In this document: positions 1 through 9,713 of the stretch, in pieces
Position numbering within the stretch: position 1 is the first letter of the stretch
Layout of the letters: every line of letters starts with the position of its first letter
NCBI GenBank assembly: GCA_037044905.1
Contig: JBAOKB010000037.1
Span: 372,001-436,000, forward strand
Reading direction: 5' to 3'
From: Hortaea werneckii
Taxonomy: Eukaryota > Ascomycota > Dothideomycetes > Mycosphaerellales > Teratosphaeriaceae
Length of the DNA stretch: 64,000 bases
Made by a program: the position numbers and the translations under genes
The notes under the pieces: generated by a model
Told to the model about the DNA's origin: nothing
Database searches by the model: none
The model's input: the letters and a program-made list of their open reading frames with translations, nothing else

Positions 1-442
1 ATGCCATTGTTGAGCGACCTGGGCCCTCCTTTAGGTAAGAGCGATCGACAAGGATATACACGTTGGACGCTGCTGATAAAAGCAGACTGATGCATTACTC
101 TGGTCTTTCATGTCGTACAATATCGATTTGTCTTTCGCATTCAGACATTGACACACGAGCGAAAATCTAGAGAAGAATGCGCGATCTTGTCTTGAGCGAC
201 GTTTGGGTGGGAGCCGGATGGCGGGAAGCCCACCTGCACCGCTATTCGCGCCTTCCATCTGCAGGACGATGGGACAATAGGACTAATGCACAATAGCGAA
301 TGGGTTCATCCGCAACAATGCGTATTCTTCCAGAGGGAATGTGACCCTTCTCACACTTGCAACCCATCCTCGCGTGCAACCTGTTCCAAAAAGGCCAAAC
401 AGAACAGAAATCCCGCCGTACTTGACAGAAGCCGTCAACAAG
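1..442. other. Upstream flank, no gene recognised
   Basis: I see no credible coding exon here. The short open frames on both strands have no family signature. The segment is probably the promoter and 5' leader of the BTB gene that starts at 443. Confidence 0.5.
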
Positions 443-1452
443 ATGGGAAGGCCAGTTCCAATGCCGATGATGTGCGGTCTCCACAAGTGAGTATCGTACG
501 GCAGCGTGCTCGACAGAGCTGACACTGACATCGCACAGCGTCTTCACTCAGGGCGAATATTCCGATCTAGCAATCACCTGCGGCGAGCGTACTTGGAAGG
601 TGCACCGCCTGGTGCTGTGCACCCAGTCAGAGTACTTCCGCAAGGCTTGCAATGGCACCTTTACTGTACGATTCCTCTACCCCCAAGGAGAGGAGTCAAG
701 TCACTAATGAGCTTTCCAGGAGGCACAAGACCGTAAGATCGACTTGAGCGATGACGATGTGCATGTGCTGGCCACAATGCTGCACTACCTTTATCACTTC
801 GACTACGACGACGAGCATCATTTTGTCCACGGACATGATGCGATGACCCTCAACATTTGCATGGCATTGATTGCAGACAAGTATAACGTACAACCTCTGC
901 TCATCCTTGCCTGCGAGAAGCTCAAGGGCCGTGTCAGGTTCGTCAACATGCTCTCGCACGTCTCACCCGAATGTCTGCTGACAGCAAACCAGCACGCATT
1001 GGGACACCCCAGCTTTCGCTGCCGCCATTTCGCTCGCGTTCGGGACTTCGAGTGCCAACTGCAAACGTCTCCGCTCCATCGTCCTAGGTGCCGCCATACT
1101 GCACGCGAAGGAGCTCTTCCACGACAAGAAGTTCGAAAAGTTCCAAAAGGCGGCCCGCGAGCAGACGGACTTCTGCTTCGAATATGCCGCGGCCGTCTCC
1201 GCGCACGCGGCTATCACTGACAGCGAGAAGCTCGCGGTCAAGAACGCAAACGGTGCCACTTGGTTCAAGTGCCCGGGCGAAGGCTGTCAGAAGCATGAAG
1301 GGCTCTTTCGCGTCAAGATGTCTGGGTTCCATCCTGATTGGAAGCTCAACTGTCCGATGAAATGCAACATGGGCAAAGGCATGGATTTTTGGGGTGAGCA
1401 TATCGTTGCAACTGACGAACCAAAGTTTAAGAGGGCAAAGAAGAATCCGTAG
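443..1452 (+). CDS. BTB/POZ domain protein with C-terminal cysteine-pair (zinc-ribbon-like) motif, paralogue 1
   Basis: Four-exon model: 443-486, 539-665, 720-937 and 993-1452, giving 282 residues. All three introns (52-55 nt) have GT..AG ends and CTGAC/CTAAT-like branch sites. Residues about 20-110 form a BTB/POZ fold: GEYSDLAITCGERTWKVHR, then LVLCTQSEYFRKACNG, then the VLATMLHYLYHFDY helix. BTB domains mediate dimerisation, and many BTB proteins act as CUL3 adaptors. The C-terminus carries two cysteine pairs (CPGEGC and CPMKC, then GKGMDFWGEH) that could bind a metal. Exon 2 is 127 nt in both this gene and the downstream paralogue, and the third splice choice (938/992) aligns with the paralogue without gaps (KLKGRVSTHW against KFEQRAEGSW). 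The start is the first ATG in the open frame; ATG 461 is an alternative. Substrate and partner are unknown. Confidence 0.82.
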
Positions 1453-1840
1453 AGCTGGTTTCTGCTCACTGGAGCCTCGACAGCATGAGTTGATGGAACA
1501 TTTGTGGCAGCAAAGTGCAATGGACGGGAATGTAAGGAGTCTTGGAGCGAGCATATTATTGCTACTAATGGCGAGGCGAAGTGCATAAGATCGCAACAGA
1601 AACCGCAGAGCGAAGGTCTTCTCACTTGAGCCTTGATGGTATGATTTGATGGAACAGGTGTGCCAGTGAAGTGCAATGCAAGGAAATTTGGAGCGAGCAT
1701 ATTGTTGCGGCTAATAATGAGGCGAAATACAAGGGATCTTGAGGAACACCACAAGGCTGAAACACACTCACTGTCACCACGGAGTGATGGTTTTCAAGTC
1801 GCACATGAACTGAGCAAACCTACATATGAATCGAGATCAG
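1396..1840 (+). repeat. Degenerate tandem copies of the BTB gene's 3' coding end
   Basis: The motif GAGCATAT[CT]GTTGC-like recurs at 1396, 1549 and 1695, so the unit is about 146-153 bp. Shared blocks also include GCAAAGTGCAATG / GTGAAGTGCAATGCA and the GGAGCC..GATGGAAC stretch. The first copy is the functional end of the upstream BTB gene (coding CPMKCNMGKGMDFWGEH). Copies 2 and 3 lie after its stop codon, still resemble the cysteine-pair segment (for example VKCNARKF), and are interrupted by stops. They look like decayed duplications of the last exon. Copy 3 loses similarity beyond about 1800. Confidence 0.75.
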
Positions 1841-2020
1841 TCGCATTGGGCTTTCACTTCTATCTTTCTGTCGAGCATGATTGCATGTGAAGTGGAGCTA
1901 AAGAACAGCCTATCACTACAAAAGCTCAAGCTTTGTCGAGAGTTTCTGCTTCTTCCCCTTCCACTTATCCACCTTCTCGACAACACCAGCGTAGCTCCAC
2001 TCACTGCTCTTCCAGCTACT

Positions 2021-2933
2021 ATGGCGAACAACAACAACAAAAACAACAACAACATCATCATCATGTCCACCCCGAGCAGCTTCGTCAAGTCAGAACCCGT
2101 TTCCCCGCTCATCAGTGGACTCAAAAGGTCAGTCACTGGCACCATATAGCAAACAGTCCGTTGCTTACATCTACTGCCAGGGCCTTCGGTTCGTCCAAGT
2201 ATGCCGACCTCACTATCATCTGCCAAGGCCGTCAATGGAAAGTGCACAAGGTGCTGCTCTGCGCGCAGTCCGAGTGGTTTGAGAAGAGCTGCGCCGGATG
2301 TTGGAAGGTACGTCCAGGCGGGTGGACTCCAAGGAGTTCCCTTCGCTGATGAGTAGACAGGAGGGCCAAGAAGGCACCATCACTTTCAAAGAGGAAAATC
2401 CCCAAGTCATTGAAGCGATGCTGCGCTGGTTCTACGAATTCGACTATGCCACCTCGCAAGACGCCATGTGGCCTCTAGTCTTCGACGTCCAAGTCTATGC
2501 CGTTGCTGAAAAATACCTTCTCCCCAACCTCAAGCGCCTGGCTGCGACCAAGTTCGAACAGCGAGCGGAAGGGAGTTGGAGAAGCAGAGACTTTGCGACT
2601 GCAGTTGCGGACACGTACCACTACCTTCCGGAAAGCGACGACGCTCTGAAGCAAACCATTGCTCGACTCGTCGTTAAGCACGAAAAGGATCTCTTCCATC
2701 CTGTCACTGGCAGCGAAGACCTCAAGACCCTGGCATTCGACATCCCTGAGTTCGGCAGCGACGTTCTGATAGCGATGATTGACGCAAAAGGTGGCAGCTA
2801 TTGCCCAAAGTACAAGTGTCCTAGATGCAGGAGACGTTTTCGCATCAAGACAGGGACCTATTCATTCGTGTGTCCAAACGGCTGCATGGGTGCGCGAACC
2901 ATGAAATTTTGGGCTCAACACAAGGCGGCCTAG
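2021..2933 (+). CDS. BTB/POZ domain protein with C-terminal cysteine-pair motif, paralogue 2
   Basis: Three exons: 2021-2127, 2181-2307 and 2361-2933, giving 268 residues. Both introns are 53 nt with good splice and branch sequences. The N-terminus is Asn-rich low complexity, followed by a KSEPVSPLISGLK stretch. The BTB domain spans about residues 38-125 (KYADLTIICQGRQWKVHKVL, LCAQSEWFEKSCAG, IEAMLRWFYEFDY). The C-terminal 45 residues hold CPRC and CPNGC pairs followed by MGARTMKFWAQH, matching the tail of the gene 0.6 kb upstream. It therefore appears to be a tandem duplicate with the same architecture, lacking only the third intron. ATG 2021 was chosen; an in-frame ATG near 2063 is possible. 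No specific function can be assigned beyond likely protein-protein interaction. Confidence 0.85.
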
Positions 2934-3643
2934 GAGTTGCTCCTTCACTACCAAGTGCTATGCAATAGCGGATCCTGGCGGCGGGTATCAGCAGATCTTG
3001 AGAGAAGAGTCCAGGCGTGAAAGGTTTCAAATAGTAGGCTGCGGAGGCTCTCAGGCCAAGCAGAGCTCATCAAAGTAGCCAAACTCCCCTGATCTAGATA
3101 GATACACACAACTCTATCGAGTGGGAGAGATCTCATGAATCAAACGATCAATCTTGAATACTGTCTCAGCTACCTCTCCACAGTTTCCTCCAGTCGAATG
3201 AACCCGCAATTTCGCATCAGCGGTTCAACATCTCCTTTACCAATCCCTTGCTCTATTCACTGCTTGCCGTCGCCATCGTCTTGCCCATGCTCTGTCTTCC
3301 AAATGACCCATGAGAGCCAAATCTTCTTGTAGCAGCTTTTGGGATTCAATTGACCATTGGTAGATATCTACTGATCAGTGTCAACAAAAAGAGTTGAAAA
3401 GAAAGGGGAGTGTATGTAGCGGTGAGAGAAGGAAAGAGGGGTGGGGGAGTGCAAAGGATCGAAACGACTCCTCCAAGGGCAGACCCCACACACACACCGA
3501 CCCCCTCTCTGCCCCTCCGCACAGAATTAATAGACGAAGTAGAGAAAGAGAGAGAGGAGAAAGGGAGACAGGATCCATGAATCGAATCACCATTTTGAAT
3601 AAGTCTTTCCTACACTTCTCCTCCCTAACAATACCTAACCCCC
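2934..3643. other. Convergent intergenic region
   Basis: This lies between the 3' ends of the BTB gene (+) and nudE (-). It contains purine-rich (about 3390-3570) and pyrimidine-rich patches and no recognisable exon. It probably holds both 3' UTRs. Confidence 0.6.
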
Positions 3644-5935
3644 CTAATACGTCTCCCCCACCTCCTCGACCTCCTCCTCCTCAGCAACCGCCCTCCGCCA
3701 GCGAATATCCGCCAACGAAGCCGAAGCCTTATGTCCCCCACCGCCTCCTGCTACGCTACCGCGCGGTGTCCCATGCACAGTAGCGTACATCCCCATCCCG
3801 CCCGTCGAAGAGGCGAAAGATCCCGGAGTTGCTGAGCTACCGCCCATGGAGCTGCGGGGACGATGGGAGGAGGAGGGACGGGAGGATGAGGAGGTATTGC
3901 TTAGACTCTGTCTGCCTCCGCCTGCGGCTCGCGAGGGGGGTCGGGAGTCCACGGCCCCGCCAGTCCCACTTTGTCGTGAGCCAGGACGGGGCTGTTGGGG
4001 CTGCGAGTACGACGACAGGGAGAGGCCGAGACTACTTCGACTTGGGGGTCTTCTGCCTTCTGCAGTAGCAGCAGCAGAGCCAGAACCGACTTCAGTCCGA
4101 GTAACAGGTCTCGCCAACGAACTCGAGGGACTCCTGTACCCACCGCCACCAGGTCCTCCACTCCCCGACCCACCAGGTCGGGGCAGAAGACCATACGACA
4201 GACGTTTCCCGCCGGCCCAACTCGCGCCATCTTTCCTCTTAATCCCGGACCCCGAAATCTTCCGGTGATGCTCGGCCGTCATGAGGTTCTCGCCGGACGC
4301 GATGCGCTTAACGAAAGCATCGCTGCCGCCGCCATGGCTTCCCGGGGAACTGGCTCCACCGTTCCCGCCACTTCCACCCGCACCACCCGCACCACCGATC
4401 CCAGAGCCCCGCGGCGTCATCATCCGCGAACTCTTCCTTAACGTCACACTCCCCGGCAGTCCCCCGCCACCAGGCTGCGAACCAGCCGACGGCGAACCCG
4501 CACCACTGCCACCGGTTGGAGTACTTCCCCCCCGCTGGTAATGAGAAGGCGACATCCGATGGGCCGGGGAACCCCGGAGTTTCGTCGGCGTCCTGGCCAG
4601 ACCGCCACCGGGGGCGATCATATTGCCCCCGGGGGTCGTGCCAGGTTGCGGAGCCGGGAGTTTCGAGCGCGCCGAGTGCACGCGCTCTTCGATCTTCTGC
4701 ATGCGGCCGCGGAGGGCTTTGATTTGGTGGAGGGAGTCGGAGCGGGGGAGGGCGTTGTTGCTACTACCGCCGCCGCCGGGGGTGGAGGAGGTGGTGGATT
4801 CGGCGCCGCCGTTGCTGCCGGCTGCGGTGGGGGTGGAGGAGGTGGTGGAGCCTGTGCTGGGCCGGGTGGAGGTGAGGCGGGTTCGGGTGGTGGAGGCTGG
4901 GGGACGCATGGAGGTTGAGGATCGGTGCGGGTCGGAGGTGGCGGATTGGGTGCCGGTGCTTGAGATGGTGACGCTGGATGGAGCGCGGGTGTGGCGGGTG
5001 GGTCTTCGGACTGCGGGGGAAGGAGCGTGGCGAGATGCGGCGCTGCTGCTGGGAAAGTAGGGTTTCGGTGTCGCGGAGAGGTCGGGGGTTTGTGCGGATC
5101 CGCGTAGTTTGTGTAGGAGGGTTGGTTTGCCCTCGGACTTTACCCCGGTCGCTTGGACTGGTGCGTCTGAAAGGGGCGGCGAGGGTGGCGTAGAAGCTTC
5201 AGTCATGCTATCGCTCTTCGGAGGTGGAGTGGAAGCTGTAGGTGAAGCTGGCGTAACACCACTCGCTTCGCTGGCTGTTGGACTTCTCGCTCGGTGCTGA
5301 GACGATTTCAACTCCTTCACTGCCAACGGCGGACTCGGTTTCCTCTGCCTCAGCTTCTCAATCACTCGGTCCGCCTTTCTCAACTTCTCCTGTGTGATTT
5401 CATTCTCCACCTTCAACTCGCCCAACTCATCCCGTAGTCGCTGGGCTTCAATTCGTAATTCCTCTCGTTCCTTCTCTCCCACCTTGACCTCCTCTTCCAA
5501 CATGACCCCCCGCTCGATCGTCACATTGTATTTACTCTCCATATCCTCCAATGAGCTCTCTGTGTTCCTCGCCTGTCGCTCGTAGTCATCGTTCACGACC
5601 TCAATGTCTCTCAACCGTAGCTCCAACTGTCTCCTCCCTTCCCTTAAAGCGGTCACCTCTTTCTGCAGAGCATTCTGCGCACTGTTTGCCTCCGTCTTGG
5701 CCTGCTTATGTTTCTGCTTCCACTCCTCAACCTCATAATTCAGCTTCTCCACCTGCTCCTTAAGTTTGTGTTCATTGCGCTCGGCGGTTTCAATGTCTCG
5801 CTCCAGTTGCTCTTCCAGGTCCTTGGAGGAGGACTGGAAGTCGGCGAGATCGGTCTCCAGCTGCTCATATTGCTTCTTGTAGTAGTCGAGTTCTTCCTCC
5901 ATGCTCGCGCCGGGGCGGAGCGGGGAGGAGGTCAT
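3644..5935 (-). CDS. nudE: Nuclear distribution protein NudE (NDE1/NDEL1 family)
   Basis: Single exon of 763 residues. Residues about 12-205 form a continuous coiled coil beginning EEELDYYKKQYEQLETDLAD, the hallmark of NudE/NDEL1, and include the EVEEWKQKHKQAKTE segment where LIS1/NudF binds in this family. The remaining 550 residues are low complexity, rich in Ser, Gly, Pro and Arg, and predicted disordered, as in other filamentous fungi. NudE couples LIS1 to cytoplasmic dynein for nuclear migration, spindle positioning and hyphal transport. ATG 5935 gives a start just ahead of the conserved coiled coil. The gene is divergent from the STRAP gene with about 1 kb between starts. Confidence 0.93.
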   Translation of the reverse strand: MTSSPLRPGASMEEELDYYKKQYEQLETDLADFQSSSKDLEEQLERDIETAERNEHKLKEQVEKLNYEVEEWKQKHKQAKTEANSAQNALQKEVTALREGRRQLELRLRDIEVVNDDYERQARNTESSLEDMESKYNVTIERGVMLEEEVKVGEKEREELRIEAQRLRDELGELKVENEITQEKLRKADRVIEKLRQRKPSPPLAVKELKSSQHRARSPTASEASGVTPASPTASTPPPKSDSMTEASTPPSPPLSDAPVQATGVKSEGKPTLLHKLRGSAQTPDLSATPKPYFPSSSAASRHAPSPAVRRPTRHTRAPSSVTISSTGTQSATSDPHRSSTSMRPPASTTRTRLTSTRPSTGSTTSSTPTAAGSNGGAESTTSSTPGGGGSSNNALPRSDSLHQIKALRGRMQKIEERVHSARSKLPAPQPGTTPGGNMIAPGGGLARTPTKLRGSPAHRMSPSHYQRGGSTPTGGSGAGSPSAGSQPGGGGLPGSVTLRKSSRMMTPRGSGIGGAGGAGGSGGNGGASSPGSHGGGSDAFVKRIASGENLMTAEHHRKISGSGIKRKDGASWAGGKRLSYGLLPRPGGSGSGGPGGGGYRSPSSSLARPVTRTEVGSGSAAATAEGRRPPSRSSLGLSLSSYSQPQQPRPGSRQSGTGGAVDSRPPSRAAGGGRQSLSNTSSSSRPSSSHRPRSSMGGSSATPGSFASSTGGMGMYATVHGTPRGSVAGGGGGHKASASLADIRWRRAVAEEEEVEEVGETY

Positions 5936-6913
5936 GGTGATGGGTGTTGGGGGTGCGCGGTGCTAGCGGCGCATGCTTTGCCACCAAAGTCTCGGTAGCC
6001 TGAGGCCTCTTTTTAGGATGGCGCTGGTATTGGAAGGCGTAATGGTCGCAAAGTGAGTCTCTGTCGTCGCTCGAGATGCCGTGTCGGTGTGATGCGCTCC
6101 GGGCTGGAATTTGGTGATGCGCTCGTTTCGTCGGTGGTGGTGTTGTCGCGGGATCGGTCGTCGGGTATCGTGGTCGCAGTCGTCGGTATCGTGGTCGTTG
6201 TCGTAGTCGTAGTCGTGTCGGCGGCGTCGTTCCACCCTCGCTCGGTCGCGCTGCCTGAGCTGCCTGAGAACCGGGGCGGGCGTGTTTGGAGATGACGAAG
6301 TTCCCGAAGTTGCTAGGGAGGCGCACGGGCCATGACGCCCAATCACATGTCAACGTGCCGGAAGACTATCATCAATTACTTATATAGTACTATTCTCTAC
6401 TACTTCCTATTACGGATGTTTTCCTTAGCCTTCGAACATGTCGGACGGCGAGCGAGGCGCTTCGTCTATTCAAGTACAGTGATTTCAGTTTCAACTGCAA
6501 ATTGATAGATTCCTCTCGTTGCTATGCTCGTCTGAACCAGGCCCGGGCCCCACCTGGACTGTCTCGGACTGCCTGAGCCTGCCTAAACCCCTCCCGTAGA
6601 TCTACCGTCTGGCATCTGCAAGTCGCGGCCTGAGCAGCAGCAGGGCCTACCTACCTTATTATTCCAAGGTTCTCTACCTTGCTTGTTGCACACGCACGCC
6701 ACTCGGGCCTCCGTTGTTCATCATTTCCTTTCTCATTTGCATTGGTGTCCTTTTGGCACCACTTGCCTCTCCTCGACATTCGCATCTCTTGGCGTTGGGC
6801 GCATAGCATCGCGGCGGGAACAGAAACGGGCAACGATTCACGACTGAGACGAGGAACGACATCCATCCATTCATCCCCTGCGCACGGGACATCCCTGATC
6901 CGAACCATCCACC
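5936..6913. other. Divergent promoter region of nudE and STRAP
   Basis: Non-coding by inspection. It holds a TCGT/CGT-rich stretch (about 6120-6240) and an AT-rich patch (TTATATAGTACTATT, about 6378). Two overlapping minus-strand open frames at 5865-6353 are repetitive Arg/Thr/His translations without family similarity, and I treat them as spurious. Confidence 0.55.
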
Positions 6914-8067
6914 ATGGCCGACTTCGCCTTCACTAGACAAGATGAAACCCACGTCGCTGCTGGTATCCATTTCCAATCCCTCCCCTCACAGCTTGACCAC
7001 CCTGCTAACCCATCCCAGCAACCACCAAGACGGTCCCGCTGACATGTCATGGCCACTCGCGCCCAATCACCCACGTCTCCTTCTCCTCCCTCCCCGCCTC
7101 CACCGCAAATTCCGCCGCCCCTTCCTCGCAATACTACATGATCTCCGCCTGCAAGGACAACAACCCAATGCTGCGCGATGGTCTGACCGGCGACTGGATC
7201 GGGACCTTCATCGGCCACAAGGGTGCCGTCTGGAGTTCCAAACTGAGCGAGGATGCCAGTCTCGCCGCAACAGGTAGCGCCGATTTCAGCGCCAAGGTAT
7301 GGGATACCTTCACTGGCGAATGCATCACCACGCTGGCCCATGAGCACATCGTCCGCAGCGTCGCATTCCCACCCGTCAGCGGCCGGGTAGGCGTGCTAGC
7401 CACCGCGGGCATGGAAAAGAAACTCCGCGTCTTCGACCTCTCACGAGCAACAGGAGGGGACTCGACCGCCAACGGCTCTCCATACACCAACGGGGCCGGA
7501 GGCGGCTCCACCACCAGCACAACCAACGGCTCCACCACCCCATCCTACGAAATCGCCCCCGGCGAACACCAAGGCGCCATCAAATCCCTCATCTGGTCGC
7601 ACCAAGACCCCAACCTGCTCACCACCGCCGCCGACGACAAACAACTCCGGTGGTTCGACCTACGCGTGCCCTCTCCGATCGCCACCTACATCCTCCCGTC
7701 CCTGCCCACCACCACCTCGACCAACGACCCGACAGGCACCCTCTCCGTCGCCGCCGGCAAAAACCTCTACTTCTTCCACCCAACCCAACCAGGTCTGCTG
7801 ACCAAACACATCGCCACGCAACGCGAAGTCGCGTCCGTCGCGCTCAACGCGGCCGAGTCGCGCATCGTCACGGGGTGTCCGAGCGATACGTGGGTGCACG
7901 TGTGGGACTATGAGAAAGGGGAAGTGGTCGAGACGGGCAGGGGTCATCATGGACCTGTGTGGACGACCGCTTGGAGTCCTGATGGGAGGATCTATGCCAC
8001 GGGCAGTGAGGATGGGACGGTGAAGTTGTGGAAGGCCGGCGAGGGGGGGTATGGGCTTTGGCGGTGA
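6914..8067 (+). CDS. STRAP: STRAP/unrip-like WD40 repeat protein (serine-threonine kinase receptor-associated protein)
   Basis: Two exons, 6914-6962 and 7019-8067, giving 365 residues. The 56-nt intron has GTATCC at its start, GCTAAC as branch site and CCCAG at its end. After a short N-terminal extension (MADFAFTRQDETHVAA) the protein follows the STRAP pattern closely: TVPLTCHGHSRPITHVSF, MISACKDNNPMLRDGLTGDW, IGTFIGHKGAVWSS and, at the end, PDGRIYATGSEDGTVKLW. About seven WD repeats form one beta-propeller. An insert of Gly/Ser/Thr (about residues 190-212) interrupts a middle blade. In animals STRAP (unrip) works with the SMN complex in snRNP assembly and with TGF-beta receptors. In fungi only the RNA-related role is plausible, which is inference. 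Confidence 0.92.
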
Positions 8068-8895
8068 GGGTGTAGAAAGGAGAGTTTCACGAGGGGGGAA
8101 AAAGAAAAGAAAGAAGGAAGGAGGGGATTCTGTAGATGAATCAGGGTTGGGACGGGATGACAAGCATAGAGAGAGGAGGAGCGCAATCGGATGGGTCGAA
8201 GGATTGCGGGTGGATTCAGGGATATCCGCGTCCCCCCCTCCCCCTTTTTTTTCCCCTCATCCCGCTCTTCCCCTCTGATCCCGCCCGGAACTCGAACCCC
8301 GTCCTCCCCTCCCGTCGACGAATCAATCGGCTTGCGAACACTCCCGATCGGCTCCCTCCTACTCCCAAACCTCTTCTTGTCCGTCTTCTCCAGGATTAGG
8401 AGGGGGGGAAAAAGGAGGGAGAGTAGGGATGGATGGGGGCGAAAAAGAATTCTCAAGGCTTTCTTGTACCCTCTCCGTCATCCTTCCCCTCCCTTCCTCC
8501 CCTGATTCTGGCCAGGATACGAGAAGAACCGAGTCCCCCCTTCGCTTTCTGGCGCCCAGAGGGAAAGGGAGAGGGGCAGCGGAAGAATGGAAATTTGGGG
8601 CAATGGGGGTTTGGTTTTGAGCGATAGCGTGGAGATTTTCAAAAAAGTTTTGAAGAGGAAGGAAGGGTGGGAAGGGGGAAAGAAAGAGATGAGAAATGAG
8701 AAACCCCCGAATACGTCAAAAACGAGAGGAGACCTGTAGGGATCGAAAAAAGGAAAAAGGGGTAATGAGAGAACCGAGGAGTCTCAAGGAGAAAGGGCGT
8801 GGATTGAGGGGGGCAGAAAGGGAGGAAGGGAGGACGGGGAAGGAAGGAAGGAAGGAACCGAAAGACGAGAAAGCCAAAAATATTCCCTTATAGCC

Positions 8896-8921
8896 AAAAA
8901 AAAAAAAAAAAAAAAAAAAAA
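8896..8921 (+). repeat. A26 homopolymer
   Basis: A run of 26 adenines in the convergent intergenic region. On the minus strand it is T26. Length is likely polymorphic and is hard to sequence exactly. Confidence 0.9.
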
Positions 8922-8980
8922 CAGACTTCATGAGAAAGAATTGGTTCCATTTCACATACCATCTGTGCTCGGTCTTGGAT

Positions 8981-9006
8981 CTGCCCTGCCCTGCCCTGCC
9001 CTGCCC
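8981..9006 (+). repeat. (CTGCC)5 tandem repeat
   Basis: Five perfect copies of the pentamer CTGCC followed by one extra C. It is a simple microsatellite in non-coding DNA. Confidence 0.9.
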
Positions 9007-9536
9007 TTGTTCCCCTCATCCCCACAGCCCATTTTCCCTCTCTTTCCTCCCTGTGAAAAAGTAAGAAGGGGAAAAGAAAGTGAGAAAAACTTACCACATA
9101 CATACACCAAACGAAAGAAAAAAAGACAAAAACAAAAACAAAAAGCAACAAGACGAAAGAAAACAAAAAGGGAGGGAGTTAAGTTCCCTTACCCATCCAA
9201 AGAAAAATTACTCCCAAGACCCCCCTTTTTTTTTTCTTTTCCTTTCCCCTTAACCTTTCGATAATCCATCAATTCCCAATTCCCTTCTTCCTTCTTCCAT
9301 CTTCCTGTTGGGAGGGATTTATATTTTTTTTTTAAAAAAAAGAAAAAGAAAAGAAAAAGAAGAGAAAAGATGAAAAACCCATGCAATTCATTCTGAACCC
9401 TTTCACTACGCTTTGAAAAGGGGGGAATTTCCTCTGATGTGATCATGACTAACAGAAGCCAAAGAAGAAGGAAACAAATAATTTAACAACAAGTGCAAGG
9501 AAGGAAGGAAGGAAAGGGGGTTCCAATTTTCCTTCC

Positions 9537-9538
<2 letters not shown>

Positions 9539-9576
<38 letters not shown>
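9539..9576 (+). repeat. C38 homopolymer
   Basis: An uninterrupted run of 38 cytosines, broken upstream by GT and followed by ATCTCC. The complementary G38 could form G-quadruplexes. It lies about 140 bp beyond the SHO1 stop codon, so it may be in the 3' UTR of that gene. Confidence 0.9.
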
Positions 9577-9655
9577 ATCTCCATCTCCCCCACACGGCCT
9601 CCTGAGCTACTCTTCCCTCCCTCTCTCTTTTCCTCCCTTCCCTTCCCTTCTCCCC

Positions 9656-9675
9656 TCCACTCCACTCCACTCCAC
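9656..9675 (+). repeat. (TCCAC)4 tandem repeat
   Basis: Four perfect TCCAC units followed by TCCCT, in a pyrimidine-rich tract just downstream of the SHO1 stop. Confidence 0.85.
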
Positions 9676-9713
9676 TCCCTCCCACCCATTTCTCATCTTT
9701 TCCTCCAATTCTC

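Larger units (their letters stand above)
8068..9713. other. Convergent STRAP/SHO1 intergenic region, low complexity
   Basis: No exon seen. The plus strand is purine-rich from about 8640 to 8890, then pyrimidine-rich from about 9480 to 9710. It contains A26 (8896-8921), C38 (9539-9576) and two pentanucleotide tandem repeats, annotated separately. The 3' UTRs of both flanking genes must lie here. Confidence 0.7.

Noticed and set aside
5865..6353. Overlapping minus-strand frames upstream of nudE
   Set aside because: Arg/Thr/His repetitive translation from a CGT-rich tract, overlapping the nudE start; no conserved content.
8281..8310. GGGGTTCGAG-like T-arm on the minus strand
   Set aside because: The flanking bases do not pair into a T stem and no matching anticodon or acceptor arms were found, so it is not a tRNA.
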